A stretch of 64,000 nucleotides of DNA from JAWPMV01 sp039819665. GTDB lineage: Bacteria > Bacteroidota > Bacteroidia > J057. This document shows positions 53,058 through 60,510 of this stretch, in pieces. Under the pieces are notes generated by a model. The model ran no database searches, was not told the origin of the DNA, and was given only the letters and a program-made list of their open reading frames with translations. How positions within the stretch are numbered: the first letter of the stretch is position 1; each line of letters starts with the position of its first letter. Location of the stretch: positions 62,001 to 126,000 of the forward strand of contig JBCBRM010000011.1 in assembly GCA_039819665.1 (NCBI GenBank), given 5' to 3'. Both the position numbers and the translations under genes were made by a program.

Positions 53058-53588
53058 ATGGCAGGTGAAGTGATATTTGAAACCCAAAGACTGCTAATAC
53101 GTGAGTATTTGCTTTCGGATCTGGATGCTATCCATGAATATGCAAGCAAATCTGAGGTAGTTCAGTACCAGAACTGGGGTCCCAATCGGCTCCAGGATAC
53201 CCGGCAATTTCTAGCGGAAGTGATGAGCTGGCCTAAACAATTTCCTCGGATGAGTTATGGATTTTGTATAGCATCAAAGGTAGACAATAGCTGTATGGGA
53301 GGATGTGGGATTTACCTAAATAAGGAAGGCCAAAATAAAGCAAAAATTGGCTACATCCTAAATCCGATATTTTGGGATCAGGGCTTTACGACGGAAGCTA
53401 TCCAGGAGCTTGCCCGCTATGCTAAAGAGCAGTTGCAAATTGAGCTTATTGAGGCGACTTGTGATGTGAGAAATATTGCTTCAAAACGCGTACTGGAAAA
53501 ATCAGGATTTGAACTGATGTGTTTACTTGAAAATCACTACCTCCAAAAAGGAATTATGCGGGATAGTTACCTTTTCAAATACGCTTGA
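53058..53588 (+). CDS. RimJ/RimL-type GNAT acetyltransferase
   Basis: The protein has 176 residues from the ATG at 53058 (MAGEVIFETQRLLIREYLLSD), which matches family starts. The C-terminal half has IGYILNPIFWDQGFTTEAIQELARYA and the DVRNIASKRVLEKSGFEL signature. It lies 46 bp from the divergent small gene, so one short region holds both promoters. Confidence 0.9.
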   Translation: MAGEVIFETQRLLIREYLLSDLDAIHEYASKSEVVQYQNWGPNRLQDTRQFLAEVMSWPKQFPRMSYGFCIASKVDNSCMGGCGIYLNKEGQNKAKIGYILNPIFWDQGFTTEAIQELARYAKEQLQIELIEATCDVRNIASKRVLEKSGFELMCLLENHYLQKGIMRDSYLFKYA

Positions 53589-53666
53589 AAAATTTCGATA
53601 TAATGTATTTATTCTATACGAAAACAAAAATACTTTCAAAGAAGTTCCAAGAAAAAGTCCGATCTA

Positions 53667-54458
53667 ATGAACCTTAGATACATTCTGGGATCACTCATTT
53701 CCCTACCCCTACTACCCCTGATTTATATTCAATCTCTCATAATTCGTTCAAAAGTTCCTCAATTGCCAGAAGCAGAAGAAGATCGGGGCATGATTATTAA
53801 AAAATCAGGCTCTGGATTACGCATTTTATTTTTAGGGGAAAGCACGGTAGCTGGTATAGGAGTCGAAACACATGAAGAAGGAATAGCGGGGACTTTTGCA
53901 CATGAATTTTCTGAACAGACGGGAGAAAATATTTCCTGGAGGGTATATGCAAAAAGTGGTTATACAGCTGAAGAAGTCTATACACATCTATTACCTGATA
54001 TAGAAGAATCCCGAGTTGATCTTTTTGTGCTGGGGCTGGGAGGCAATGACGCCTTTACCCTAAATTCTCCTGCTAACTGGATTCAACACATTGAAAATAT
54101 CATTGACTTTTTACAGAAAAAATATCCTGACACCCCCATAGCCTTCCTAAATATGCCACCGATCAAATTATTCCCTGCTTTTACTCCACAAATCAAGTTT
54201 GTTTTAGGGAATTTGGTAGAGATTCTGGGGGATGAATTGGAGGCTTATGTCGCAAAGCGCGAAAATGTCTACTATTATGCAAGGCGAGTAAGCGCAGAAG
54301 ACTGGAGTAAAAGGCTAGGGGTAGAAGCAAGTGCAGAAGATTTATTCAGCGATGGGGTACACCCGGCAAAAATCACCTACCAGCTCTGGGCCAAAGATAT
54401 GCTCAGGTATTTAATAGAGGAAACGGATTTCGAAAGTAAGATCAGGGTGAATGCTTAG
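53667..54458 (+). CDS. SGNH/GDSL hydrolase with membrane anchor
   Basis: The protein has 263 residues. The N-terminal hydrophobic helix (about 5-27) is a probable anchor. The SGNH blocks are: FLGESTVAGIG (Ser nucleophile, block I), a glycine in the SGYTAEEV strand, GGNDAF (block III) and DGVHPAKITY (block V Asp-x-x-His). It is an esterase or lipase of unknown substrate, likely periplasmic. Confidence 0.9.
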   Translation: MNLRYILGSLISLPLLPLIYIQSLIIRSKVPQLPEAEEDRGMIIKKSGSGLRILFLGESTVAGIGVETHEEGIAGTFAHEFSEQTGENISWRVYAKSGYTAEEVYTHLLPDIEESRVDLFVLGLGGNDAFTLNSPANWIQHIENIIDFLQKKYPDTPIAFLNMPPIKLFPAFTPQIKFVLGNLVEILGDELEAYVAKRENVYYYARRVSAEDWSKRLGVEASAEDLFSDGVHPAKITYQLWAKDMLRYLIEETDFESKIRVNA

Positions 54459-54497
54459 ATTCGTCTAGCCTTTCTTAATAGTTTATCTATAACACAC

Positions 54498-54540
54498 TTT
54501 GCCTTAGCAGAAATTAAGTCCTACATTTAGCATAGGACTT
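54498..54540 (+). promoter_or_regulatory. Promoter and palindromic operator of the EAD11 gene
   Basis: TTTG (54498-54501) and TACATTTA (54522-54529) are spaced by 20 bp, close to the Bacteroidota -33 TTTG and -7 TAnnTTTG consensus. AAGTCCTA (54516-54523) and TAGGACTT (54533-54540) form an 8-bp inverted repeat overlapping the -7 box, a good place for a repressor to bind. Confidence 0.55.
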
Positions 54541-54561
54541 AGCCTCTACACGATTTTAGCA

Positions 54562-54792
54562 ATGGACTCATCAGAAATTCAAACCCTCCTATCTCAAGGT
54601 AAGATTCGGCAAGCACTCGATGCAATTAAGAAAAGTATCGAAAATGACGATCCTCGCAAGAAAGATGTACTTGAATTATCCGCCCAGTACAGTATGTTGG
54701 AAAGGGATGAGATGATGGGACTGTTAATGCGTGAGGATATTAACATTTCTAAAAATAAGCTAATAAAATCCTTGCTAGAATTAATTATGTAA
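54562..54792 (+). CDS. Stand-alone effector-associated domain protein (EAD11-like)
   Basis: The protein has 76 residues, all helical, cytosolic. It follows the effector-associated domain 11 pattern: a first helix IQTLLSQGKIRQALDAIKKSI, a middle ELSAQYSMLERDEMMGLL with the usual Y-x-x-L-E/R core, and the closing NISKNKLIKSLLELI. EADs are small death-fold-like adaptors that in other bacteria join sensors to effector enzymes such as caspases, TIRs or NTPases by like-like contact. Here the domain is a separate short protein 90 bp upstream of an SPFH gene. Family assignment is mine from memory; a helical adaptor is certain, the exact number less so. Confidence 0.75.
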   Translation: MDSSEIQTLLSQGKIRQALDAIKKSIENDDPRKKDVLELSAQYSMLERDEMMGLLMREDINISKNKLIKSLLELIM

Positions 54793-54793
54793 A

Positions 54794-54866
54794 TTTTACG
54801 CAAAAAATAGCTCGAATGCACAACCTTCGAGCAGAGGTCTCGTACTCTAAGTATATTTGCGTAAAA
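54794..54866 (+). promoter_or_regulatory. Nested inverted repeats between EAD11 and SPFH genes
   Basis: The outer arms TTTTACGCAAA (54794-54804) / TTTGCGTAAAA (54856-54866) enclose a hairpin GCTCGAA/TTCGAGC (54810-54832). TATATTTG (54853-54860) inside the right arm matches a -7 box. The region may be a promoter with operator for the SPFH gene or an attenuating structure after the EAD gene. Confidence 0.5.
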
Positions 54867-54882
54867 AATACACATAAATACC

Positions 54883-55908
54883 ATGCTAGGATTTAAACAC
54901 ATAAAATTTGACTCAATGACCTATGTTCTCCATTTCAAAAATGGAGAAATTAAGAGAGAGGGGAGAGGGCTTTCCTTTTTTTACTTTGGACCGAGTAGTT
55001 CTATCGTCGCTATTCCTATGGGCAGCAATGATTTGCCCTTTTTTTTCCAGGAATCGAGCAAGGATTATCAGCAAATCAGCATACAGGGACAGATTAGTTA
55101 TAAGATCACCAGTCCACGCATACTAGCGGATGTCCTCGATTTTACTGTAAATGAGGATGGGAAGTACAAAAAGAACGATGTAGAAAAGCTTAATCAGCGA
55201 ATTATCAATGAAGCCCAAACTTCCACCTCTGCATTTATCCATGGGATAAGTTTAAAAGATGCTATTCGCTCGGCGCCAGAAATTGAAAGACGTATCCTGC
55301 AAGGCTTGCAAGATTCATCGGTAATAAGTATGCTGGGAATTGAAATCCTGGGTGCCAATATTCTGGCAGTTAAGGCAAGTCCGGAAATGGCGAGGGCTTT
55401 GGAAACGGAAACAAGGGAGAAGCTGCAGCAGGAAGCTGATGAAGCCATCTATGAGCGACGCAATTTTGCGGTAGAACAGGAACGCAAAATCAAGGAGTCT
55501 GAACTAAATACGGAGATAGCAGTCGAAGAAAAACGAAAACAAATTTCGGAGAAAAAGATGGAAGCTTCTGTTCAGCAAGCCGAAAATGACCGAAAGTTGA
55601 GAGAGATGCGAGTCGAAGCCGATATTTCAGTGGAAAATCAAAGAAAATCCCTGATTCAACTCCGCACAGCCAACGAAAAGAAGCAGGCAGAAACCAAAGG
55701 TTTTGTACTTGAAGCCACTCTCAAGCCTTATAAAGACCTGGATTGGAAAACGCTTATGGCTTTGGGTAATAATGCAGATCCCAAATTGAATATTGCTTTG
55801 GCATTCCGTGAATTAGCCGAGAATGCAGATAAAATCGGCAATCTCAATATAAGCCCGGAATTGTTACAATCCATGTTACAGTCAGGAGGAAGAGGAGGTC
55901 GAAAATGA
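54883..55908 (+). CDS. SPFH (band 7) domain protein, cytosolic type
   Basis: The protein has 341 residues with no signal or membrane helix, unlike most flotillins. A SPFH domain (about 12-175) includes MTYVLHFKNGEIKREGRGLSFFYFGP, ISIQGQISYKITSP and ILGANILAVKASPEMARALE. A long Glu/Gln/Lys coiled coil (about 180-285) follows, then a C-terminal segment ending GGRGGRK. It should oligomerise into a ring or cage. Its stop overlaps the ATG of the NAD-kinase-like gene by 4 bp, so the two proteins are made together. Confidence 0.9.
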   Translation: MLGFKHIKFDSMTYVLHFKNGEIKREGRGLSFFYFGPSSSIVAIPMGSNDLPFFFQESSKDYQQISIQGQISYKITSPRILADVLDFTVNEDGKYKKNDVEKLNQRIINEAQTSTSAFIHGISLKDAIRSAPEIERRILQGLQDSSVISMLGIEILGANILAVKASPEMARALETETREKLQQEADEAIYERRNFAVEQERKIKESELNTEIAVEEKRKQISEKKMEASVQQAENDRKLREMRVEADISVENQRKSLIQLRTANEKKQAETKGFVLEATLKPYKDLDWKTLMALGNNADPKLNIALAFRELAENADKIGNLNISPELLQSMLQSGGRGGRK

Positions 55909-56825
55909 GTATAGAATACGGAATCATCGTCAAGACCCAAACCCGTTTGGAAACCTTGATACAGAGATTTAATACAGCTGCTCAGGCAAAATTTTACCTG
56001 GAAAGAATGGGAGGAAATTTTGAAGCTTATGAGGAAGAGGATGCGGTGTACAAAGAGTCGCTTGCAAAAGTACAGCAGCAACTTTCTCGCATCCTCAAAA
56101 ACAAAATCATTGAACGCTCCTTTCTGCCTTCCTATATCTTTTCTGAGAAAAATCTCATTCTGGTATTGGGCCCCGATGGCTTGGTCGCTAATACCGCCAA
56201 ATATGCTAAAGGAATTCCTATACTCGGAATCAATCCCGATCCGAAAAGAATAGATGGATTCTTCCTTCCATTTCAACTTGATACTTTTGTACAGGCCACA
56301 GAAAATACCTTAAGAGGCAAGTCGCAAATTGTGGATCGAAGTTTTGCAGAAGCCAGGCTAAATGATGGCCAGAGACTGTTGGCTTTCAATGATCTTTTCA
56401 TAGGAGCCTCTTCTCATGTTTCTGCCCGATATCAAATCAAGTATGGGAATCAGTGTGAGAGTCATTCTTCCTCTGGTTTAATCGTATCTACCCGAGCAGG
56501 TTCGACCGGATGGCTGAGTTCTATTTTCAACATGGCTTATGGAATAGTGAGAAGCTTTAATCAGGAAATTTCCCCCTCGCCACCCCATATGGAGGAAAAT
56601 GAATTATTATTTGCTGTACGCGAACCTTTCATCAGCCTCCGTTCTCAGGCGGACATTTGCATGGGCCTTATCAATAAACAAAATTCTCTTCAGCTAACAT
56701 CACACATGCCCTCTGGAGGAGTGATTTTTAGCGATGGCATAGAGAAAGATTTTTTGAACTTCAACAGCGGTTCTATTGCGAGTATTGGATTAGCAAAGGA
56801 AAAAGCACGCTTGGTGCAGGCTTAA
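55905..56825 (+). CDS. NAD-kinase-like protein, divergent
   Basis: The protein has 306 residues. It is homologous to NAD+ kinase: LVLGPDG (89-92, GGDG in true enzymes, with Asp91 kept), FNDLFIG (161-167, NE/ND motif) and STRAGSTGW (195-203, STPTGSTAY in enzymes). An N-terminal ~80 residues are coiled and not typical. The altered glycine and changed nucleotide loop could lower kinase activity or shift it to binding. It overlaps the SPFH gene by 4 bp. It may be the NAD(P)-responsive or NADP-making arm of this module; that is inference. Confidence 0.8.
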   Translation: MSIEYGIIVKTQTRLETLIQRFNTAAQAKFYLERMGGNFEAYEEEDAVYKESLAKVQQQLSRILKNKIIERSFLPSYIFSEKNLILVLGPDGLVANTAKYAKGIPILGINPDPKRIDGFFLPFQLDTFVQATENTLRGKSQIVDRSFAEARLNDGQRLLAFNDLFIGASSHVSARYQIKYGNQCESHSSSGLIVSTRAGSTGWLSSIFNMAYGIVRSFNQEISPSPPHMEENELLFAVREPFISLRSQADICMGLINKQNSLQLTSHMPSGGVIFSDGIEKDFLNFNSGSIASIGLAKEKARLVQA

Positions 56826-56845
56826 ACCCTTCCACACATTCCCTA

Positions 56846-56943
56846 TTTCCCTTTTTCATGAGGAAAAATGGAAACCACTCGCATACGGCAATTTGAATTG
56901 TATTGGATTGCGGCCCTCCCATTTTTCGAAGAAAAAGGGGAGG
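56846..56943. repeat. Small intergenic element, copy D, with terminal hairpins
   Basis: Hairpins TTTCC(C)TTTTTC/GAAAAA(T)GGAAA (56846-56874) and CCTCCCATTTTTC/GAAAAAGGGGAGG (56915-56943) lie either side of a 40-bp spacer. End structure resembles copies A-C, but the GC-rich blocks are missing. It may terminate the SPFH/NAD-kinase operon. Confidence 0.5.
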
Positions 56944-57003
56944 TTTGCTTGGTCGGAGGGGTTCCCCAGATTTTCACTTATTTAGCAAAAATTCTCAGCA
57001 TAT

Positions 57004-57924
57004 ATGTTCCACCCGCGTAATAAGCACCAGTCCAGCTATAATTTTCCTGTTTTAATAGCCGCTTTACCTGAGTTAAAGGAATATGTAAAGCCTAATAAGT
57101 ACGGCAATCAAAGCATTGATTTTTTCAATCCTCAAGCCGTAAAGTCCCTCAACAAGGCATTACTTCTCCATCAATATGGTCTTCAAGATTGGGACATCCC
57201 TGATGGACAGCTTTGTCCACCCGTTCCGGGAAGGGCCGATTATCTCCATTATGTAGCGGATTTATTAGGGGAAGCTAAAAGGGGTAAAATTCCGATCGGT
57301 CCCAAAGTGAAATGCCTGGATATAGGGACGGGTGCCAATTGTATCTATCCTCTTTTGGGAAGCAGTATGTATCAATGGTCATTTATTGGGACGGATATCC
57401 AGGAGGATTCTCTTGAAGCTGCACAGAAAAACGTGGATGTCAATCCCCACCTTACTCATATTGAACTTCGATATCAGGAAAATAGAGAAAAGATTTTTTC
57501 AGGAATTTGGAAGGAGGCAGATTTCATGGATCTCGTTATATGCAATCCTCCTTTCCATGCCTCGGAAAAAGATGCGCAAAAAGCTCAATCAAGGAAATTG
57601 AAAAACCTGAAAGGCAAATCAACCTCCAATCTCAAGTTGAATTTTGGAGGAAATGCAGCAGAACTATGGTGTGAAGGAGGAGAAATAGGATTTATTGCAA
57701 GGATGATAGCTGAGAGTAAAGAAATAGGAAATGCCTGTCTTTGGTTCACAAGTCTGGTTTCACGAGAAAAGCATATACCCAGCTTACAGAAGATTCTCAA
57801 ACAGCAAGCTGCAGCTCAAGTGAAAGTAATTCCCATGGGGCAGGGGAATAAAGTAAGCCGACTTATATGCTGGTCTTTTCTGACGAAAAATCAGCAAATG
57901 AAATGGGCAAAAGCCAAGTGGTAG
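57004..57924 (+). CDS. rlmF: 23S rRNA (adenine-1618-N6)-methyltransferase RlmF
   Basis: The protein has 306 residues, typical for RlmF. Family words are the opening HPRNKHQSSYNF, LNKALLLHQYGLQDWDIPDGQLCPPVPGRADYLHYVADLL, the SAM site LDIGTGANCIYPLLGS and the adenine-N6 catalytic NPPF (in CNPPFHASEKDAQKA). It methylates A1618 of 23S rRNA in the cytoplasm. It is a single gene. Confidence 0.95.
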   Translation: MFHPRNKHQSSYNFPVLIAALPELKEYVKPNKYGNQSIDFFNPQAVKSLNKALLLHQYGLQDWDIPDGQLCPPVPGRADYLHYVADLLGEAKRGKIPIGPKVKCLDIGTGANCIYPLLGSSMYQWSFIGTDIQEDSLEAAQKNVDVNPHLTHIELRYQENREKIFSGIWKEADFMDLVICNPPFHASEKDAQKAQSRKLKNLKGKSTSNLKLNFGGNAAELWCEGGEIGFIARMIAESKEIGNACLWFTSLVSREKHIPSLQKILKQQAAAQVKVIPMGQGNKVSRLICWSFLTKNQQMKWAKAKW

Positions 57925-57934
57925 GAGGTGCTTT

Positions 57935-58144
57935 TTGATAACAGATGAAAGGTTTGATCACTTATTGCTGCTTTGGAGCTTTAGAAGAAACCATTTTTCT
58001 TCGGCTGCAGGAATGTTCAAATCTGTTCTTGAGAAAAACCCTGATGATAGAGCCGCCAAGTTCTACCTTGAGCAAGCCGCAAAATATCTGGTAGAAAGTG
58101 TACATGAAGATTGGTCGGGAATCATAAAATTGGACCAGAAATAG
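57935..58144 (+). pseudogene. Orphan C-terminal fragment of a class III adenylate cyclase-like protein
   Basis: This is a 69-codon frame opened only by TTG. From about residue 22, AAGMFKSVLEKNPDDRAAKFYLEQAAKYLVESVHEDWSGIIKL matches the TPR-like tail that ends many class III adenylate/guanylate cyclases (F-x-x-V-L-x-x-N-P-x-D, then DW-x-G). The cyclase domain itself is missing. It is most simply the remnant of a deleted gene. Confidence 0.55.
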
Positions 58145-58253
58145 TATGTGAGGGTAATTGACGGCAATAGCTTTGGGAAGATTTCCTTGCATTTCCCCCA
58201 CATTATCACGATCTAGTAAAAAAAGCTGCAGATTAACGTAAATCTGATAAGCC

Positions 58254-58652
58254 ATGAACAAAGCCTGCCCGGTCCTGCTCCGGCAGAAAGGGAAATACAC
58301 GCAAATCCTGGCCTTCCGGCATCCGCTGGCGGGAATCCAATTGGTGAAAGGGAGTATAGAGGCTTGGGAAAATCTTCCCAAGGCTTGCGAACGTGAATTG
58401 CGGGAAGAGTCGGGCTTAAAAGCAAATGCAGAAACTTTTCTGGGAGTTTGGGAAGCGAATTTCGAAGAACAAATTTGGGGATTCTACTTAATGAACCCCA
58501 AGCTGGAGTTACCTGAAAGCTGGGACCATTATTGTGAGGATGGAGGAGGACATACTTTTCAGTTTTTCTGGCAGAATATCGGTGCTACACTTACGGAAGA
58601 ATGGCATCCCTTATTTCAGGGCGCCATGGAGTTTTTGAGAAAGAGGTGCTAA
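58254..58652 (+). CDS. Nudix hydrolase
   Basis: The protein has 132 residues. The Nudix box is complete: G-x5-E-x7-RELREESG in KGSIEAWENLPKACERELREESG. It hydrolyses a nucleoside diphosphate linked to another moiety. The remainder (FFWQNIGATLTEEWHP) is close to MutT/Ap4A types, but the substrate is unknown. Confidence 0.9.
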   Translation: MNKACPVLLRQKGKYTQILAFRHPLAGIQLVKGSIEAWENLPKACERELREESGLKANAETFLGVWEANFEEQIWGFYLMNPKLELPESWDHYCEDGGGHTFQFFWQNIGATLTEEWHPLFQGAMEFLRKRC

Positions 58653-58687
58653 GCATTTCCTATCTTGTCTCCTGAAAATTCTGAAGC

Positions 58688-59155
58688 GTGAGAAAAACCA
58701 TAGGGCTTATATCAGATACACATGGCTTACTCAGGCCAGAGGCTCTTGAAGCTTTGCAAGGGAGCGATATCATCATTCATGGAGGAGATATAGGCAAAGC
58801 TGAGATCATCGAGGAGCTAAAGACAATAGCGCCTGTTTTTGCTATCCGTGGAAATATCGACAAAGCCGATTGGTTTCAGCAATATCCCGAGACAGAGGTG
58901 GTCGAATATGAAGGCCTTTTTTGCTATGTTATTCACGATCTCAATGATTTGGACCTTGATCCAAAAGCAGCCGGATTTCAAGTCGTCATTTCTGGGCATT
59001 CTCACAAGCCTAAAGAGTTCACTAAAGAAGAGGTCTTATATATAAATCCAGGAAGCGCAGGCAAAAGGCGTTTTAAGCTACCCATTACCTGCGCTAAATT
59101 ATATTGGGATGGGAATGAGCTTGAGACAGAGCTATTTCATTTAATTCAAGCATAA
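58688..59155 (+). CDS. YfcE/MJ0936-type phosphodiesterase
   Basis: The protein has 155 residues and appears to start with GTG. The calcineurin-like metal sites are all present: ISDTHG, HGGDIG, IRGNID, ISGHSHKP and NPGSAGKRR. Members cleave phosphodiesters with Mn. Its last 10 bp overlap the convergent membrane-protein gene. Confidence 0.92.
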   Translation: MRKTIGLISDTHGLLRPEALEALQGSDIIIHGGDIGKAEIIEELKTIAPVFAIRGNIDKADWFQQYPETEVVEYEGLFCYVIHDLNDLDLDPKAAGFQVVISGHSHKPKEFTKEEVLYINPGSAGKRRFKLPITCAKLYWDGNELETELFHLIQA

Positions 59156-59598
59156 GCTTGTTTCGCCGAAAATCTTTCAAATAGCCTGGAAGCCATCCAA
59201 TTTGCGACTACTAATTCAAGCCAACTAAGCGGCAATGTAATCCACAGTAGAGACCAGTCAGTATATCCCATATTGGCAGCTGCTACCCAGAATATGACAA
59301 AGCTAAAAAGCCATGCCAGAGTTGCCGAATTGATAATAGCATAAGCTTTCTTTCCAAAGACTTTGCTATAGATCCAAAACATAAATACCACCAGCCCAGT
59401 CAACAGGGTATCCCATACGCCCCAGATCGAAAATATTCCCAGATTCATTTCTGCGATTCCAGGTATTCCTTCCCAATAAGCCTTCATGCGTGGCATAACC
59501 AGAACAAAATAGCGGAATACCTCGGATACATGTACCCACAGGCTAACTAGAAGCATGACCAGTAAAAATTGTTTGAGGGGAAAGCGCGTTTGATCCAT
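59146..59598 (-). CDS. Four-helix membrane protein following the sigma factor
   Basis: The protein has 150 residues with about four membrane helices (FLLVMLLVSLWVHVSEVFRYFVLV, LLTGLVVFMFWIYSKV, ATLAWLFSFVIFWVAAA, WITLPLSWLELVVANWMAS). No family is recognised. It begins 2 bp after the ECF sigma stop, so it is translated from the same mRNA. It could be a membrane partner of that sigma factor, but it has no anti-sigma signature. Confidence 0.75.
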   Translation of the reverse strand: MDQTRFPLKQFLLVMLLVSLWVHVSEVFRYFVLVMPRMKAYWEGIPGIAEMNLGIFSIWGVWDTLLTGLVVFMFWIYSKVFGKKAYAIINSATLAWLFSFVIFWVAAANMGYTDWSLLWITLPLSWLELVVANWMASRLFERFSAKQAYA

Positions 59599-59600
59599 CT

Positions 59601-60398
59601 TTATAAAATTGAGTTAATCTTGATTCTTAGAGATTCGGGCGAAGGAAAATTTGGATTGCTACGGTGCATCTCGACCACTCGTTCTACTTGCTCCAACTTT
59701 TTGACCATCTCAATACTTCTTTGGCTAATCGGAGCAAAGCGGAGTTTGGTAGGTTCAATCAATCCCTGATCTATCAGGAAATCAATTTTCCGACTGCATC
59801 TACAAGGGTTTTTGGGATTCGCAAGGCCGCACTTATTCTCCAGGAAGTTGCGGACTTTCTTTCTTGATCTGGCCAGGCCCTGCCGGAAGTTTTCTGCCTT
59901 TATGCCCAATATTTCTGCACCCTCCTGACTATTGAATTCAAAAATATCTCCCAGAATGTAGATCAGTCGACTTTGCTTATTGAGACACATAAGAATGCCC
60001 TGGGTGCAGCTTACCTTTACCTCTTCTTCTAATAAGGCCATCTCACCAGCATTTTGGGCATACTTCGTCCCCGATTTCTGTCCCTGGTCAATAAAATCCC
60101 CATATTCTTCCAGACTCATGGCAAAACTCTGAGAAAACTTTCCTTTATAGCTTATCAAATAATTGCTGGCTACCCGATAAACCCAGGTCTTGAAGCTGCT
60201 TTCTGACTTAAAGGTGCTAAGTCTGGTTAGAATACGAATGAGAATTTCCTGACTGGCATCTTCCGCATCTTCAGGGAAAAGGAGCATTTTAAGGGAAAGA
60301 TTGTAAACTAGGTCCTTTATCCCATCAAGGATTAGTTCCAATGATTTCTTGTCCCCTGCAATTGCCGCTTGTATCGATTTATCCAAATGATTTTTCAT
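59601..60398 (-). CDS. ECF-type RNA polymerase sigma factor with Cys-rich C-terminal extension
   Basis: The protein has 265 residues, longer than a usual ECF factor (about 190). Region 2 (LVYNLSLKMLLFPEDAEDASQEILIRILTRL, TFKSESSFKTWVYRVASNYLI) and region 4 (LIYILGDIFEFNSQEGAEILGIKAENFRQGLARSRKKVRNFLE) are clear. The extra tail carries KCGLANPKNPCRCSRK, with three Cys that could bind zinc, then a helical region. Such extensions in other ECF groups sense a signal directly. It is the first gene of a two-gene operon. Confidence 0.88.
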   Translation of the reverse strand: MKNHLDKSIQAAIAGDKKSLELILDGIKDLVYNLSLKMLLFPEDAEDASQEILIRILTRLSTFKSESSFKTWVYRVASNYLISYKGKFSQSFAMSLEEYGDFIDQGQKSGTKYAQNAGEMALLEEEVKVSCTQGILMCLNKQSRLIYILGDIFEFNSQEGAEILGIKAENFRQGLARSRKKVRNFLENKCGLANPKNPCRCSRKIDFLIDQGLIEPTKLRFAPISQRSIEMVKKLEQVERVVEMHRSNPNFPSPESLRIKINSIL

Positions 60399-60510
60399 AG
60401 TATATAAGATTAGACCAATTCCTGATCATGACTGTGACTCCCATCCAAAAAATATTTCCTAAGTCCTCAACTATCCTGAATTTAAACGGTCCTTTCTAAA
60501 AATAGAGAAG

